From positions 1-39,222 of the forward strand of contig CAIXHE010000093.1 in the NCBI GenBank assembly GCA_903919205.1: a stretch of DNA of 39,222 nucleotides, given 5' to 3'. Positions 16,810 through 25,143 of this stretch are shown piece after piece. The notes under the pieces are model-generated. The model saw only the letters and a list, made by a program, of their open reading frames with translations, was not told where the DNA came from and ran no database searches. Position 1 is the stretch's first letter. Each line of letters begins with the position of its first letter. The position numbers and the translations under genes are program-made. The stretch comes from an uncultured Opitutaceae bacterium. GTDB lineage: Bacteria; Verrucomicrobiota; Verrucomicrobiia; Opitutales; Opitutaceae.

Positions 16810-19800
16810 ATGCGCCCCGGTATCCGCCTGACCGCCCTTCTGCTCGCGCTGGCCCTCACGGGAGTCGCCGCCAGGGCCGACCTGCCGAGGCTGGGAAACC
16901 TCTCGACGCGGGGCCCCGTGGGCACCGGCGCGAACATCATGATCGCGGGCCTGGTCATCGGGCCGGGCACACCGGAGACCGTGCTGATCCGCGCCGTCGG
17001 CCCGGCGCTGACGGCCCTCGGGGTCAGCGGCGCCCTGGATGCACCGGTGCTGGCCCTCTACGACTCGGGCGGCAACCTCGTGACGAGCAACCAGGGCTGG
17101 GGCAACGGCAACGCTACGGCGGCCGTGATGAGCCAGGCCGGTGCCTTCCCTCTGCCCGTCGGGAGCAACGACAGCGCGCTCGTGGTGACTCTCTCGGCGG
17201 GATCCTACACCGCCCAGGTCTCCGGAGCGGGCGGCACCACGGGCATCGCCCTGCTCGAGGTCTACGAGGTCGGCACCGTCTCCACGACGGCCCACCTTAT
17301 CAACCTCTCGACCCGCGGGACGGTCGGCACGGGAGGCAACATCATGATCCCCGGCATCAACCTAGGGGCCGGATCCAGCACGCGCACGCTGCTGATCCGC
17401 GCCGCCGGGCCGGCGCTCGTGCCCCTCGGGGTCACGGGGGCCCTGGCGGACCCCGCCATCACCCTGGTCGACTCCAAGGGCGCGACCATCGCCAGCAACG
17501 ACAACTGGGGTACCCCGGTGGGGGAACAGCCGGACGCCGTGGAGATGACCGCCGCCTTCGCCCAGGCGGGCGCCTTCGCCTTCGCCCAGGGGAGCCTCGA
17601 CTCGAGCCTGGTGGTCTCGGTCGGCACGGGCTCGTACACGGTGCTGGTGAGCGGCACCAACGCCACGACCGGCATCGCCCTGGTGGAGGTCTACGACATC
17701 ACCCCGGCGGCCCAGGCGGGCCCCGAAACGGTCACCCTGACGGCTTCCGTCCCAAGCGCCGATGACAGCGGAACCAACAACGGGGCCTTCGCGGTGCAGC
17801 GCACCGGCGACACCAGCAGCCCCCTCACCGTGAACTACACCGTGGGCGGCTCGGCGGTGAACGGAATCACCTACCAGCCCCTGTCCGGAACCGTCGTGAT
17901 TCCCGCCTACACGAGCTCCGCCACGATCCCGGTCGACCCCGAGGGATCGCTCGCGCCCGCCTCGACCAGCACGGTGACCCTCACCCTGAGCCCGAGCAGC
18001 GCCTACGTGGTCGGCGCGGCCAGCTCGGCAAGCGTCACCATCACCAACCTCGCGCCCACCCTGTACACGACCTCGATCCGCCCGACGTCGTCGGCCCCCG
18101 GCTCCACGGGCTACGGCGTCGCGTCCATCCTGCTGAGCGCGAACGGCCAGGTGGCGAGCGTGAGCCTCTCTTTCAACAACCTGTCCTCGGACGAGGTGGT
18201 CGCGCACCTGGCGATCGGGGGCGACACGAACAACGGCACGTACGTGCTCAACCTGCCGGACGGCAACGTCTCGAACATTCCCTGGTCGCCCACGGCCACG
18301 GGCCAGTACACGACGGCCCAGGTGATCGCGGCGCTGACCTCAGGCAACCTCTTTGTCGAGGTCGACAGCTCCACGTATCCGAGCGGCGAACTCGGCGGCC
18401 AGTTCATCGCGAGCACCGGCTCCCAGTCCTTCACGCCGCCCCCCCCGGCCCCGTCCATCAACCTCTCGAGCGTGTCGAACCAGGACGCCCCGCGCTTCCT
18501 CACGCAGGCGACGTTCGGGCCGACCGCCTCCGAAATCACGAACCTCCAGTCGCAAGGGTACTCCGCCTGGATCACGAGCCAGATGTCGCTTCCCGCCACC
18601 TCGCACCGCTCGGCCACCGACGCGGACTTCGCGGCGTACCCGGCCTCGGGGCAGACGAGCGCCAGCCAGAACAACCGGCAGGCCGCGTGGTGGAAGATCT
18701 CACTGCAGGCCCCCGACCAGCTTCGCCAGAGGGTGGCGTTCGCCCTGAGCGAGATCCTCGTCATCTCGGACGTCGCATCACAGCTCAACGGCCAGGCCGA
18801 CGGGGTGGCCAGCTATTACGACCTCCTTGCCAACGACGCCTTCGGCAATTTCCGCCAGCTGCTCCAGGACGTGACCCTCAGCCCCGCGATGGGCAACTAC
18901 CTGAACATGCTGCACAACGCCAAGGCGAACGCCGCCAAGGGAACGAGCGCCGACGAGAACTACGCCCGCGAGGTGCAGCAGCTCTTCACGATCGGGCTGA
19001 ACCAGCTCCAGCCCGACGGGACCCTCAAGCTGGACGCGAACGGCCTGCCGATCCCGACCTACGACCAGGCGGAGATCGTGCAGACCGCGAACGTCTTCAC
19101 GGGCTGGGGCTATTACTCGGCGGCCACGAGCCCGAGCTTCTACGGATCGGCGGCCGACTTCGGCGATCCCATGATGGCCTACCCGTCCTACCATGACGAG
19201 ACGGCGAAGACGGTGGTGAACGGCCTCGTGATCCCCGCCAACCAGACGCCCGCCGCCGACCTGAAGATGGAGCTCGACGCGCTCTTCAACCACCCGAACA
19301 CCGCACCTTTCATCTGCCAGCAGCTGATCCAGCGGCTGGTGACGAGCAATCCCAGCCCCGGCTACGTGTACCGCGTGGCGCAGGTCTTCGCGAACGACGG
19401 CTCGGGCAGCCGGGGCAACCTCGCCGCCGTGGTCAAGGCGATCCTTCTAGACTACGAGGCGCGGTCCCCCACCGTCACGACCGACGCCGGCTTCGGCAAG
19501 CTGAAGGAGCCCTTGCTTCGGGTCACGCAGCTCTACCGGGCGTTCAACGCGGCCTCATCCGAGGGCCGCTACCCGATCTTCAGTGCCCAAAACAGCCTGG
19601 GCGAGGCGGCCCTGCGCTCCCCCACGGTGTTCAACTTCTTCGAGCCCGGCTTCGTGCAGCAGGGCCCGCTCGCGAGCGCCGGCCTCTACGCCCCGGAGTT
19701 CCAGATCACGACTGCGGACACGGCCATCAGCGTTCCGAACTACATCTACTCCGCCATCTACACGTCCTCCAGCCCGAGCAGCTCCACCGTGGTGCTCGAC

Positions 19801-20010
19801 CTGAGCGCGCTCTCCGCAAACTCGACGAACCCCACGGCCATGGTGGCGACGCTCAACCAGCTGCTGTGCGCCAACCAGATGAGCACCGCTACCCAGCAGC
19901 AGATCGTTTCCGCCCTCCAGGCGGCCCCCAGCAGCACCACCCCGGCGCAACTCGCGCAGATGGCCCTCTACCTAACAGCAACCTCGCCCGACGCAGCCGT
20001 CCAAAAATGA
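16810..20010 (+). CDS. Secreted DUF1800 protein with duplicated amino module, Calx-beta and CHRD-like domains
   Basis: About 1066 residues from the ATG at 16810, which gives a clean Sec signal peptide (RPGIRLTALLLALALTGVAARA). In-frame ATGs at 16741, 16783 and 16789 are possible. Two homologous modules follow (about residues 30-160 and 165-298), each opening NLSTRG and ending with a TTGIAL(L/V)EVY strand. Next are a Calx-beta-like domain (about 303-413), a CHRD-like domain (about 417-540, with SSDEVVAHLAIGG and PSGELGGQFI) and the DUF1800 core (from about 560, ARFLTQATFGPT). DUF1800 function is unknown. It is nearly always followed by a DUF1501 gene, as here with an ATGA overlap. The modular front suggests an extracellular or surface protein. 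Confidence 0.88.
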   Translation: MRPGIRLTALLLALALTGVAARADLPRLGNLSTRGPVGTGANIMIAGLVIGPGTPETVLIRAVGPALTALGVSGALDAPVLALYDSGGNLVTSNQGWGNGNATAAVMSQAGAFPLPVGSNDSALVVTLSAGSYTAQVSGAGGTTGIALLEVYEVGTVSTTAHLINLSTRGTVGTGGNIMIPGINLGAGSSTRTLLIRAAGPALVPLGVTGALADPAITLVDSKGATIASNDNWGTPVGEQPDAVEMTAAFAQAGAFAFAQGSLDSSLVVSVGTGSYTVLVSGTNATTGIALVEVYDITPAAQAGPETVTLTASVPSADDSGTNNGAFAVQRTGDTSSPLTVNYTVGGSAVNGITYQPLSGTVVIPAYTSSATIPVDPEGSLAPASTSTVTLTLSPSSAYVVGAASSASVTITNLAPTLYTTSIRPTSSAPGSTGYGVASILLSANGQVASVSLSFNNLSSDEVVAHLAIGGDTNNGTYVLNLPDGNVSNIPWSPTATGQYTTAQVIAALTSGNLFVEVDSSTYPSGELGGQFIASTGSQSFTPPPPAPSINLSSVSNQDAPRFLTQATFGPTASEITNLQSQGYSAWITSQMSLPATSHRSATDADFAAYPASGQTSASQNNRQAAWWKISLQAPDQLRQRVAFALSEILVISDVASQLNGQADGVASYYDLLANDAFGNFRQLLQDVTLSPAMGNYLNMLHNAKANAAKGTSADENYAREVQQLFTIGLNQLQPDGTLKLDANGLPIPTYDQAEIVQTANVFTGWGYYSAATSPSFYGSAADFGDPMMAYPSYHDETAKTVVNGLVIPANQTPAADLKMELDALFNHPNTAPFICQQLIQRLVTSNPSPGYVYRVAQVFANDGSGSRGNLAAVVKAILLDYEARSPTVTTDAGFGKLKEPLLRVTQLYRAFNAASSEGRYPIFSAQNSLGEAALRSPTVFNFFEPGFVQQGPLASAGLYAPEFQITTADTAISVPNYIYSAIYTSSSPSSSTVVLDLSALSANSTNPTAMVATLNQLLCANQMSTATQQQIVSALQAAPSSTTPAQLAQMALYLTATSPDAAVQK

Positions 20011-21395
20011 GCCTCCACACCGATCTCTCACGCCGGCGTTTCATCGGTCAGGCCTGCTCCGCGGTGGGCGCCACCGGGATGCTCTCGGCCCTCGCGCAGC
20101 TTCGCATGATCGGCGCCCTGGCCGCCGACGCGAACCCCTCGGGCTACAAGGCGCTCGTCTGCCTGTTCCTCTACGGGGGCAACGACTCCAACAACCTGCT
20201 GGTGCCGACCGACACCACGAACTACCAGCTGTATGCGACCGACCGCACGGTGCTAGCCCTTCCCCAGGCTAACCTGCTGCCGATCAGCCCGAAGACCTAC
20301 AGCGACGGCCGCACCTGGGGCCTCCATCCCTCGCTCGTGGAGGTGCAGCAGCTCTTCTCGCAGGGCAAGCTGGCACTGCTGGCGAACACCGGGACGCTGG
20401 TTCAGCCGGTGACCCTTGCCCAGTACAACTCGGGCACGGTGGCGCTTCCGCCGCAGCTGTTTTCGCACTCCGACCAGCAGGTGCAGTGGCAGAGCAGCGT
20501 GCCGGACCAGCTCTTCACGACGGGATGGGGCGGGCGCCTCGCGGACATCGTGAACTCCCTCAACTCGAACCCGAAGATCTCGATGTCGGTGAGCGTCGCC
20601 GGCGAGAACTCCTTCCAGGTGGGCAACACGGTGGCGCAGTTCGCCGTGAACCCGAGCGGGGCTACGGTGCTTTCGGGCACCAGCGGCTCGACCCTCGCCA
20701 CCGCCCGCTACGCCGCTCAGCAGACGATCCTCAACCAGCAGGAGCAGAACCTCTTCGAGGCGGCCTTCGGCGGCATGACGTCGAGCTCGATCGCCGACAG
20801 CCAGCTGCTCAACTCGATCCTCGCGACGGCGCCCGCCCTCACCACGACCTTCCCGACCACAAGCATCGCCGGGCAGCTGAAGATGATCGCGCGCATGATC
20901 GGCGTCGCGCCGCAGCTGGGCCTGACCCGCCAGGTGTTCTTCGCCAGCGCAGGCGGCTTCGACCTGCACTCCGACCAGCTGGGAGCCCATGCCACCCTCT
21001 TCACGCAGCTCAGCCAAGCCCTGAACGCCTTCTCCTCGGCGACGGCCGAGCTGGGCGTGCAGAACCAGGTAACCACCTTCACCGCCTCGGACTTCAGCCG
21101 CACGTTCAACACGAACGGGACGAACGACGGGACGGCGGGCTCCGACCACGGCTGGGGCTCCCACCACATGATCCTCGGCGGCGCGGTCAAGGGCGGCGAC
21201 GTCTACGGGCAGGTGCCGCTCCTCGAGCTGGGCGGGCCCCAGGACACCGGCCGCGGCCGCTGGATCCCGACGACCAGCGTCGATGAGTACTCGGCGACGC
21301 TCGCGAACTGGTTCGGGGTCAGCGCGTCGAACCTGCCGGTGGTGCTCCCGAACATCGGGCGGTTCGCGACCTCCAATCTCGGCTTCATGGGCTAG
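20007..21395 (+). CDS. DUF1501 family protein, Tat-exported
   Basis: 462 residues. The amino terminus LSRRRFIGQACSAVGATGML carries a twin-arginine signal (SRRRFIG, residues 8-14), so export of a folded protein through Tat is predicted. The core shows the DUF1501 hallmarks LVCLFLYGGNDSNNLLVP, GGFDLHSDQ, TFTASDFSRTFNTNG and GSDHGWGSHHM. These resemble the alkaline-phosphatase/sulfatase fold. Metal or phosphoryl chemistry is speculative. Its ATG overlaps the stop of the DUF1800 gene (ATGA at 20007-20010), so the two are translated together. A pseudopilin-like gene follows after 10 bases. Confidence 0.92.
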   Translation: MSLHTDLSRRRFIGQACSAVGATGMLSALAQLRMIGALAADANPSGYKALVCLFLYGGNDSNNLLVPTDTTNYQLYATDRTVLALPQANLLPISPKTYSDGRTWGLHPSLVEVQQLFSQGKLALLANTGTLVQPVTLAQYNSGTVALPPQLFSHSDQQVQWQSSVPDQLFTTGWGGRLADIVNSLNSNPKISMSVSVAGENSFQVGNTVAQFAVNPSGATVLSGTSGSTLATARYAAQQTILNQQEQNLFEAAFGGMTSSSIADSQLLNSILATAPALTTTFPTTSIAGQLKMIARMIGVAPQLGLTRQVFFASAGGFDLHSDQLGAHATLFTQLSQALNAFSSATAELGVQNQVTTFTASDFSRTFNTNGTNDGTAGSDHGWGSHHMILGGAVKGGDVYGQVPLLELGGPQDTGRGRWIPTTSVDEYSATLANWFGVSASNLPVVLPNIGRFATSNLGFMG

Positions 21396-21405
21396 GCCCG
21401 GGGCC

Positions 21406-21942
21406 ATGGACCCTCAGCGCATCCGCACGGGGCTGTTCGGAGGGGCGATCCTGCTCGGAGTCGTCGTGATTCTGCTGGTGCTGCGGCCCCGCCTGGGTCC
21501 CGTGAGCCGGGGCCTCTCCGCGCTCGAGAGGCGCGCGCCCCTTTCGGCCGCGGCGCTGCCCCCCGTTAAGGCCGCGCCCGCGGCCGCGCCCCTGGCCGAG
21601 GAGCCGTCGCGCCTGGCCGAGGGCCTCAACGCCCCGGACGGGGACGTCACGCGCGACCTGCGGATCGTCAGCCAGATCTTCAGCGCCTACCGGAGCGCCC
21701 TGCGGACGGGAAACCCCGTGGGCGAGAACGCAGAGATCACGGCCGCGCTCAGGGGCCGCAACAAGCTTGGCTTCGAGTTTATACCCCCGGGTGTGCCTGC
21801 AGTCGACTCGAAGGGTCAGCTCTGCGACCGCTGGGGGACCCCCTATTTCTTCCACCAGGTCTCGGGATCCGTGATGGAGATCCGCTCGGCCGGTCCCGAC
21901 CACACGCTCTGGACCTCCGACGACGTGGTCTTCAGGCCCTGA
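21406..21942 (+). CDS. Membrane-anchored protein with GspG-like carboxy-terminal motif
   Basis: 178 residues: a short basic start, one membrane helix (about 9-27, LFGGAILLGVVVILLVL), an Ala/Pro-rich linker, and a soluble domain. The end of that domain (LCDRWGTPYFFHQVSG, then a short strand and RSAGPDHTLWTSDD) resembles the D-x-WG-x-PY and G-x-D-x-D calcium loop of type II secretion major pseudopilins. A prepilin peptidase site is not evident, so it may be a pseudopilin-derived anchored protein. It lies ten bases after the DUF1501 gene and probably completes that operon. No enzymatic motif was seen. Confidence 0.65.
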   Translation: MDPQRIRTGLFGGAILLGVVVILLVLRPRLGPVSRGLSALERRAPLSAAALPPVKAAPAAAPLAEEPSRLAEGLNAPDGDVTRDLRIVSQIFSAYRSALRTGNPVGENAEITAALRGRNKLGFEFIPPGVPAVDSKGQLCDRWGTPYFFHQVSGSVMEIRSAGPDHTLWTSDDVVFRP

Positions 21943-22026
21943 AGGGCCCTGCGCCCCGTCCTCCCGGACGCCGATTGACGGAACCCCCGATTGGCGTTCA
22001 CTTTGGGCAGGCGCATGCCTGGCCCT

Positions 22027-23433
22027 ATGGATAACAACCCAATTCCCGTCACCGTGCTCACCGGCTTCCTTGGGGCCGGCAAGACGACGCTCCTCAACCG
22101 CATCCTCTCCGAGAACCACGGGCGCAAGCTCGCGGTGATCGAGAACGAGTTCGGGGAGGTGGGGGTGGACAACCAGCTGGTGATCCAGAGCGACGAGGAG
22201 CTCTTCGAGATGAACAACGGCTGCATCTGCTGCTCGGTGCGCGGCGACCTGATCCGCATCCTGGGACGGCTGCTCAAGCGCAAGGACCGCCTGGACGGCA
22301 TCCTGATCGAGACCACCGGCCTCGCCAACCCCGGGCCCGTGGCCCAGACCTTCTTCTCGGACGACGAGATGCGCCGGAGCTTCCGCCTGGACGGGATCGT
22401 CACGGTGGTCGACTCGAAGCACGTGTCCGGCCACCTGGACGCGGGCGACGAGTCGGTCAAGCAGCTAGCGTTCGCGGACGTCATCGTGCTCAACAAGACC
22501 GACCTGGTGTCCGCCGCCGAACTCGAGGCACTCGAGGCGCGCATCCGCAAGATCAACGCGGTGGCCCGGATCCAGCGGGCCCGCGACTGCGACGTGCCGC
22601 TCGAGCGGGTGCTCGACATCGGGGGCTTCAACCTGGACCGGGCCACCGGCCTCGACCCCAAGTTCCTGGAGCCCGAGTATCCGTTCGAGTGGGCGGGCGT
22701 CTATCCCCTGAGGGCGGGCGTCCACGAGCTCGTGATCGGCCACGGAGACGATCACGACCATGGTCACGACCACGACCATGACCACGGGGACGGCCACCAC
22801 CACCATCACCACGGAAACCCGGACGAGCTCGACGTGGTCGTCCTTCCCGTCGCCTCGGCGGGGGAGGCCGACGTGGCGGCCGCGCGGGACCTGGCGGTCA
22901 AGGCCTTCTCGGACTGGGAGCATCGGGTCGAGGAGGGGGGCGCGCTCGCTCCCGGGTCCTCGCTCCACCGCCTGCTGCTCAAGGAGGGCAACGGCCGGTA
23001 TCGCCTGGACGTGGGGTCAGCGGGCTCCTACGCCGTCTTCGAGGGATGCGGGGAGGACCCGCTGCACATCCTCGAGGACGGGCAGACCGTGAAGCCCGAG
23101 TGGCAGGCGGACTTCCACGCAGCTCACGAGCACGCCGAGAGCGTGACGTCGGTCGGGATCCAGCAGGCCGGCGAACTTGACGGCCGGCGGCTCAACGAGT
23201 GGATCAGCGGCCTCTTGCGCACCCAGGGCAACGACATCTACCGGATGAAGGGCGTCCTCGTGGTCAAGGGCAGCACCAAGCGCCTGGTCTTCCAGGGCAT
23301 CCACATGCTCTTCGACGCCAAGTTCGACCGGGAATGGGGCGACGGGGCGCGGGTCAACAGCCTGGTCTTCATCGGCAGGAACCTGGACCGCACGGCGCTC
23401 AACGAGGGCTTCAAGGCGTGCCTGGCCGGCTGA
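22027..23433 (+). CDS. COG0523/CobW-family GTPase with histidine-rich loop (metal chaperone candidate)
   Basis: About 468 residues from the ATG at 22027 (MDNNPIPVTVLTGFLGAGK). An ATG at 22015 and a TTG at 21991 are in frame. The P-loop is GFLGAGKTT (13-21). The metal-binding CxCC motif is GCICC (66-69), followed by ETTGLANPGP and the VLNKTD guanine-specificity motif. A run of His and Asp (about 239-263, ending in six His) separates the GTPase from the CobW carboxy domain. Such His loops and CxCC bind zinc or cobalt, and the family inserts metal into client proteins in exchange for GTP hydrolysis. It lies seven bases before a WD40 gene and then modB. No Zur operator was identified upstream. 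Confidence 0.88.
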   Translation: MDNNPIPVTVLTGFLGAGKTTLLNRILSENHGRKLAVIENEFGEVGVDNQLVIQSDEELFEMNNGCICCSVRGDLIRILGRLLKRKDRLDGILIETTGLANPGPVAQTFFSDDEMRRSFRLDGIVTVVDSKHVSGHLDAGDESVKQLAFADVIVLNKTDLVSAAELEALEARIRKINAVARIQRARDCDVPLERVLDIGGFNLDRATGLDPKFLEPEYPFEWAGVYPLRAGVHELVIGHGDDHDHGHDHDHDHGDGHHHHHHGNPDELDVVVLPVASAGEADVAAARDLAVKAFSDWEHRVEEGGALAPGSSLHRLLLKEGNGRYRLDVGSAGSYAVFEGCGEDPLHILEDGQTVKPEWQADFHAAHEHAESVTSVGIQQAGELDGRRLNEWISGLLRTQGNDIYRMKGVLVVKGSTKRLVFQGIHMLFDAKFDREWGDGARVNSLVFIGRNLDRTALNEGFKACLAG

Positions 23434-23440
23434 GGGGCCC

Positions 23441-24451
23441 ATGCAGCTGACCAAGCACTGGGCCGCGCAGCTCGACGACTACGTGATCGACCTGGCGTGG
23501 TCGCCGGACGGCGCCACCCTGGCCGCCGCCTCCGCCTCCGGGCCGCTCATCCTCTTCGCCCATGGGAGCGGGGAACGCCGGGCGGAGCTGCCCGGCCACG
23601 AGGGCGGCGCGAATGCGATTTCCTGGCAGCCGGGCGGCACGGTCCTCGCGAGCGGCGGCCAGGACGGCTGCGTCAAGCTCTGGGACGGCGTGTCAGGGCA
23701 GCACGTGGCGACGGCGGCCCTCGGGCGTGCCTGGGTGGAGCACCTAAGCTGGAGGCCCGGAGGCGCGGCCCTGGTCCTGGCCGCGTCGGCTGGCAGGAAG
23801 CTCTTCTTCCTGAACCCGGACGCCTCGGTGCGCCACGCGTTCCCGGACGCCCCCAAAACCCTCTCCGCGCTCGCCTGGCACCCGCGCGGCGCCTGCGTGG
23901 CGGCGGCGTACTTCGGCGGGGTCGCCCTCTGGGACGGGGACGACGCCGTGTCCCAGAAGGAGTACCCCTACGGCAACGGGATCCATACGCTCGCCTGGTC
24001 GCCCGACGGGCGATGGCTCGTCTCGGGCAACCAGGATCCTAGCGTGCACCTGTGGATGCCCGAGAGCGACGTGGAGCTGCAGATGAGCGGCTACGAGGGC
24101 AAGGTGCGGCACCTCTCGTTTGATCCCACCAGCCGATGGCTCGCCACGAGCGGCAGTCCGGACGCCTGCATCTGGGACTGCTCCGGCCCGGGACCCGAGG
24201 GACGCGAGCCGGTGATGCTCCCCCACTCCGCCCCGGTGTGCGGCGTCGCCTTCCAGCGGGGCCACGGGCTCCTCGCGACCGCGGCCGGCGACGGCTCCCT
24301 CATCCTCTGGAGCCCCGAGCGCCGCCAGCCGCTGCGGGCCACCGTCAAGATGCCGGCGCCCGCCACTGCCCTCGCGTGGTCGCCGGACGACGCCTACCTG
24401 GCCGTAGGCTCGGCGAAGGGCGTCGTGTACGTGCTGCGCTGCGAGTCATGA
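23441..24451 (+). CDS. WD40 repeat beta-propeller protein
   Basis: 336 residues without signal peptide or membrane helix, so probably cytoplasmic. Eight WD-type strand openings are visible, such as LAWSPDGATLAA, ISWQPGGTVLASGG, LAWHPRGACVAA, LAWSPDGRWLVSG and LSFDPTSRWLATSG. Several close with LWD, LWM, IWD or LWS. That matches a seven-bladed propeller with a shared closing blade. Such proteins are scaffolds. The client is unknown, but the position seven bases after the COG0523 GTPase suggests a partner in metal handling. GAGGGG lies a few bases before the ATG and should serve as a ribosome binding site. Its stop overlaps modB as ATGA. Confidence 0.9.
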   Translation: MQLTKHWAAQLDDYVIDLAWSPDGATLAAASASGPLILFAHGSGERRAELPGHEGGANAISWQPGGTVLASGGQDGCVKLWDGVSGQHVATAALGRAWVEHLSWRPGGAALVLAASAGRKLFFLNPDASVRHAFPDAPKTLSALAWHPRGACVAAAYFGGVALWDGDDAVSQKEYPYGNGIHTLAWSPDGRWLVSGNQDPSVHLWMPESDVELQMSGYEGKVRHLSFDPTSRWLATSGSPDACIWDCSGPGPEGREPVMLPHSAPVCGVAFQRGHGLLATAAGDGSLILWSPERRQPLRATVKMPAPATALAWSPDDAYLAVGSAKGVVYVLRCES

Positions 24452-25143
24452 CGCAGGGCGACTTCCTGGGGATCCCGGCCACGCTCTGGCAATCGCTCGG
24501 CCTGACGGCCGAGCTCGCCCTGGTGACGACGGTGATCCTGGGCGTCGTCGGGCTGCCCCTTGCACACTGGCTGAACACCTCGCGGACGTGGGCCGCCCCG
24601 GTGATCGAGACGCTGGTCGCGCTTCCTCTCGTGCTGCCCCCGACCGTGATCGGCTTCTACCTGCTGATCGCCTTCTCGGTCGACCATCCCCCGGGCAGCT
24701 GGTGGCTCGCTCTCTCGGGCCGCTCGCTCGCGTTCACCTTCCAGGGCCTGGTGATCGGCTCGGTCATCTACTCGCTGCCCTTCGCGGTGCAGCCCTTCCA
24801 AGTCGCTCTGCGCGCGGTTCCCCGAGAGCTCCTCGACGCGTGCGCCGCCCACGGAGCGCCGCCCTGGAGGGTGTGGACCCGGGTGCACCTCCCGCTGGCC
24901 TCGCGAGGCATCGTGGCGGGGCTCACGCTCGGGTTCGCGCACACGCTCGGGGAGTTTGGCGTCGTTCTCATGATCGGCGGGGCCATACCCGGGGTCACCA
25001 AGGTGGCGAGCATCGCGCTCTACGACGAGGTGCAGAGGCTGGAGTACCCGGGTGCGCACGCCTTCGCCGCCCTCCTGCTGGCCCTCTCCTTCGTGCTGAT
25101 CCTGGCCGCGACGCTCCTGCGCCGCCGCCATCCGGCACCCTAG
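24448..25143 (+). CDS. modB: Molybdate-type ABC transporter permease ModB
   Basis: 231 residues with about five membrane helices. It follows the ModB family: PLVLPPTVIGFYLLIAF in the second helix region, a FTFQGLVIGSVIYSLPFAVQ segment, the ABC-ATPase coupling loop LLDACAAHGAPPWRVWTRVHLPLA (split about residues 130-155), and FAHTLGEFGVVLMIGG. ModB forms the inner-membrane channel for molybdate or tungstate with ModA and ModC. Neither partner is in the window, so they must be elsewhere, or this permease is shared or specialised. The ATG overlaps the WD40 stop (ATGA), a direct operon link. The stop shares CTAG with convergent ftsY. Confidence 0.88.
   Translation: MTQGDFLGIPATLWQSLGLTAELALVTTVILGVVGLPLAHWLNTSRTWAAPVIETLVALPLVLPPTVIGFYLLIAFSVDHPPGSWWLALSGRSLAFTFQGLVIGSVIYSLPFAVQPFQVALRAVPRELLDACAAHGAPPWRVWTRVHLPLASRGIVAGLTLGFAHTLGEFGVVLMIGGAIPGVTKVASIALYDEVQRLEYPGAHAFAALLLALSFVLILAATLLRRRHPAP

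Noticed and set aside
20253-21407. Minus-strand open frame opposite the DUF1501 gene
   Set aside because: Arg/Gly/Ala-rich shadow of a clear DUF1501 coding frame.
21943-22026. Search for a zinc-responsive (Zur) operator before the COG0523 GTPase
   Set aside because: No AT-rich inverted repeat of that type is visible in this 84-base gap.
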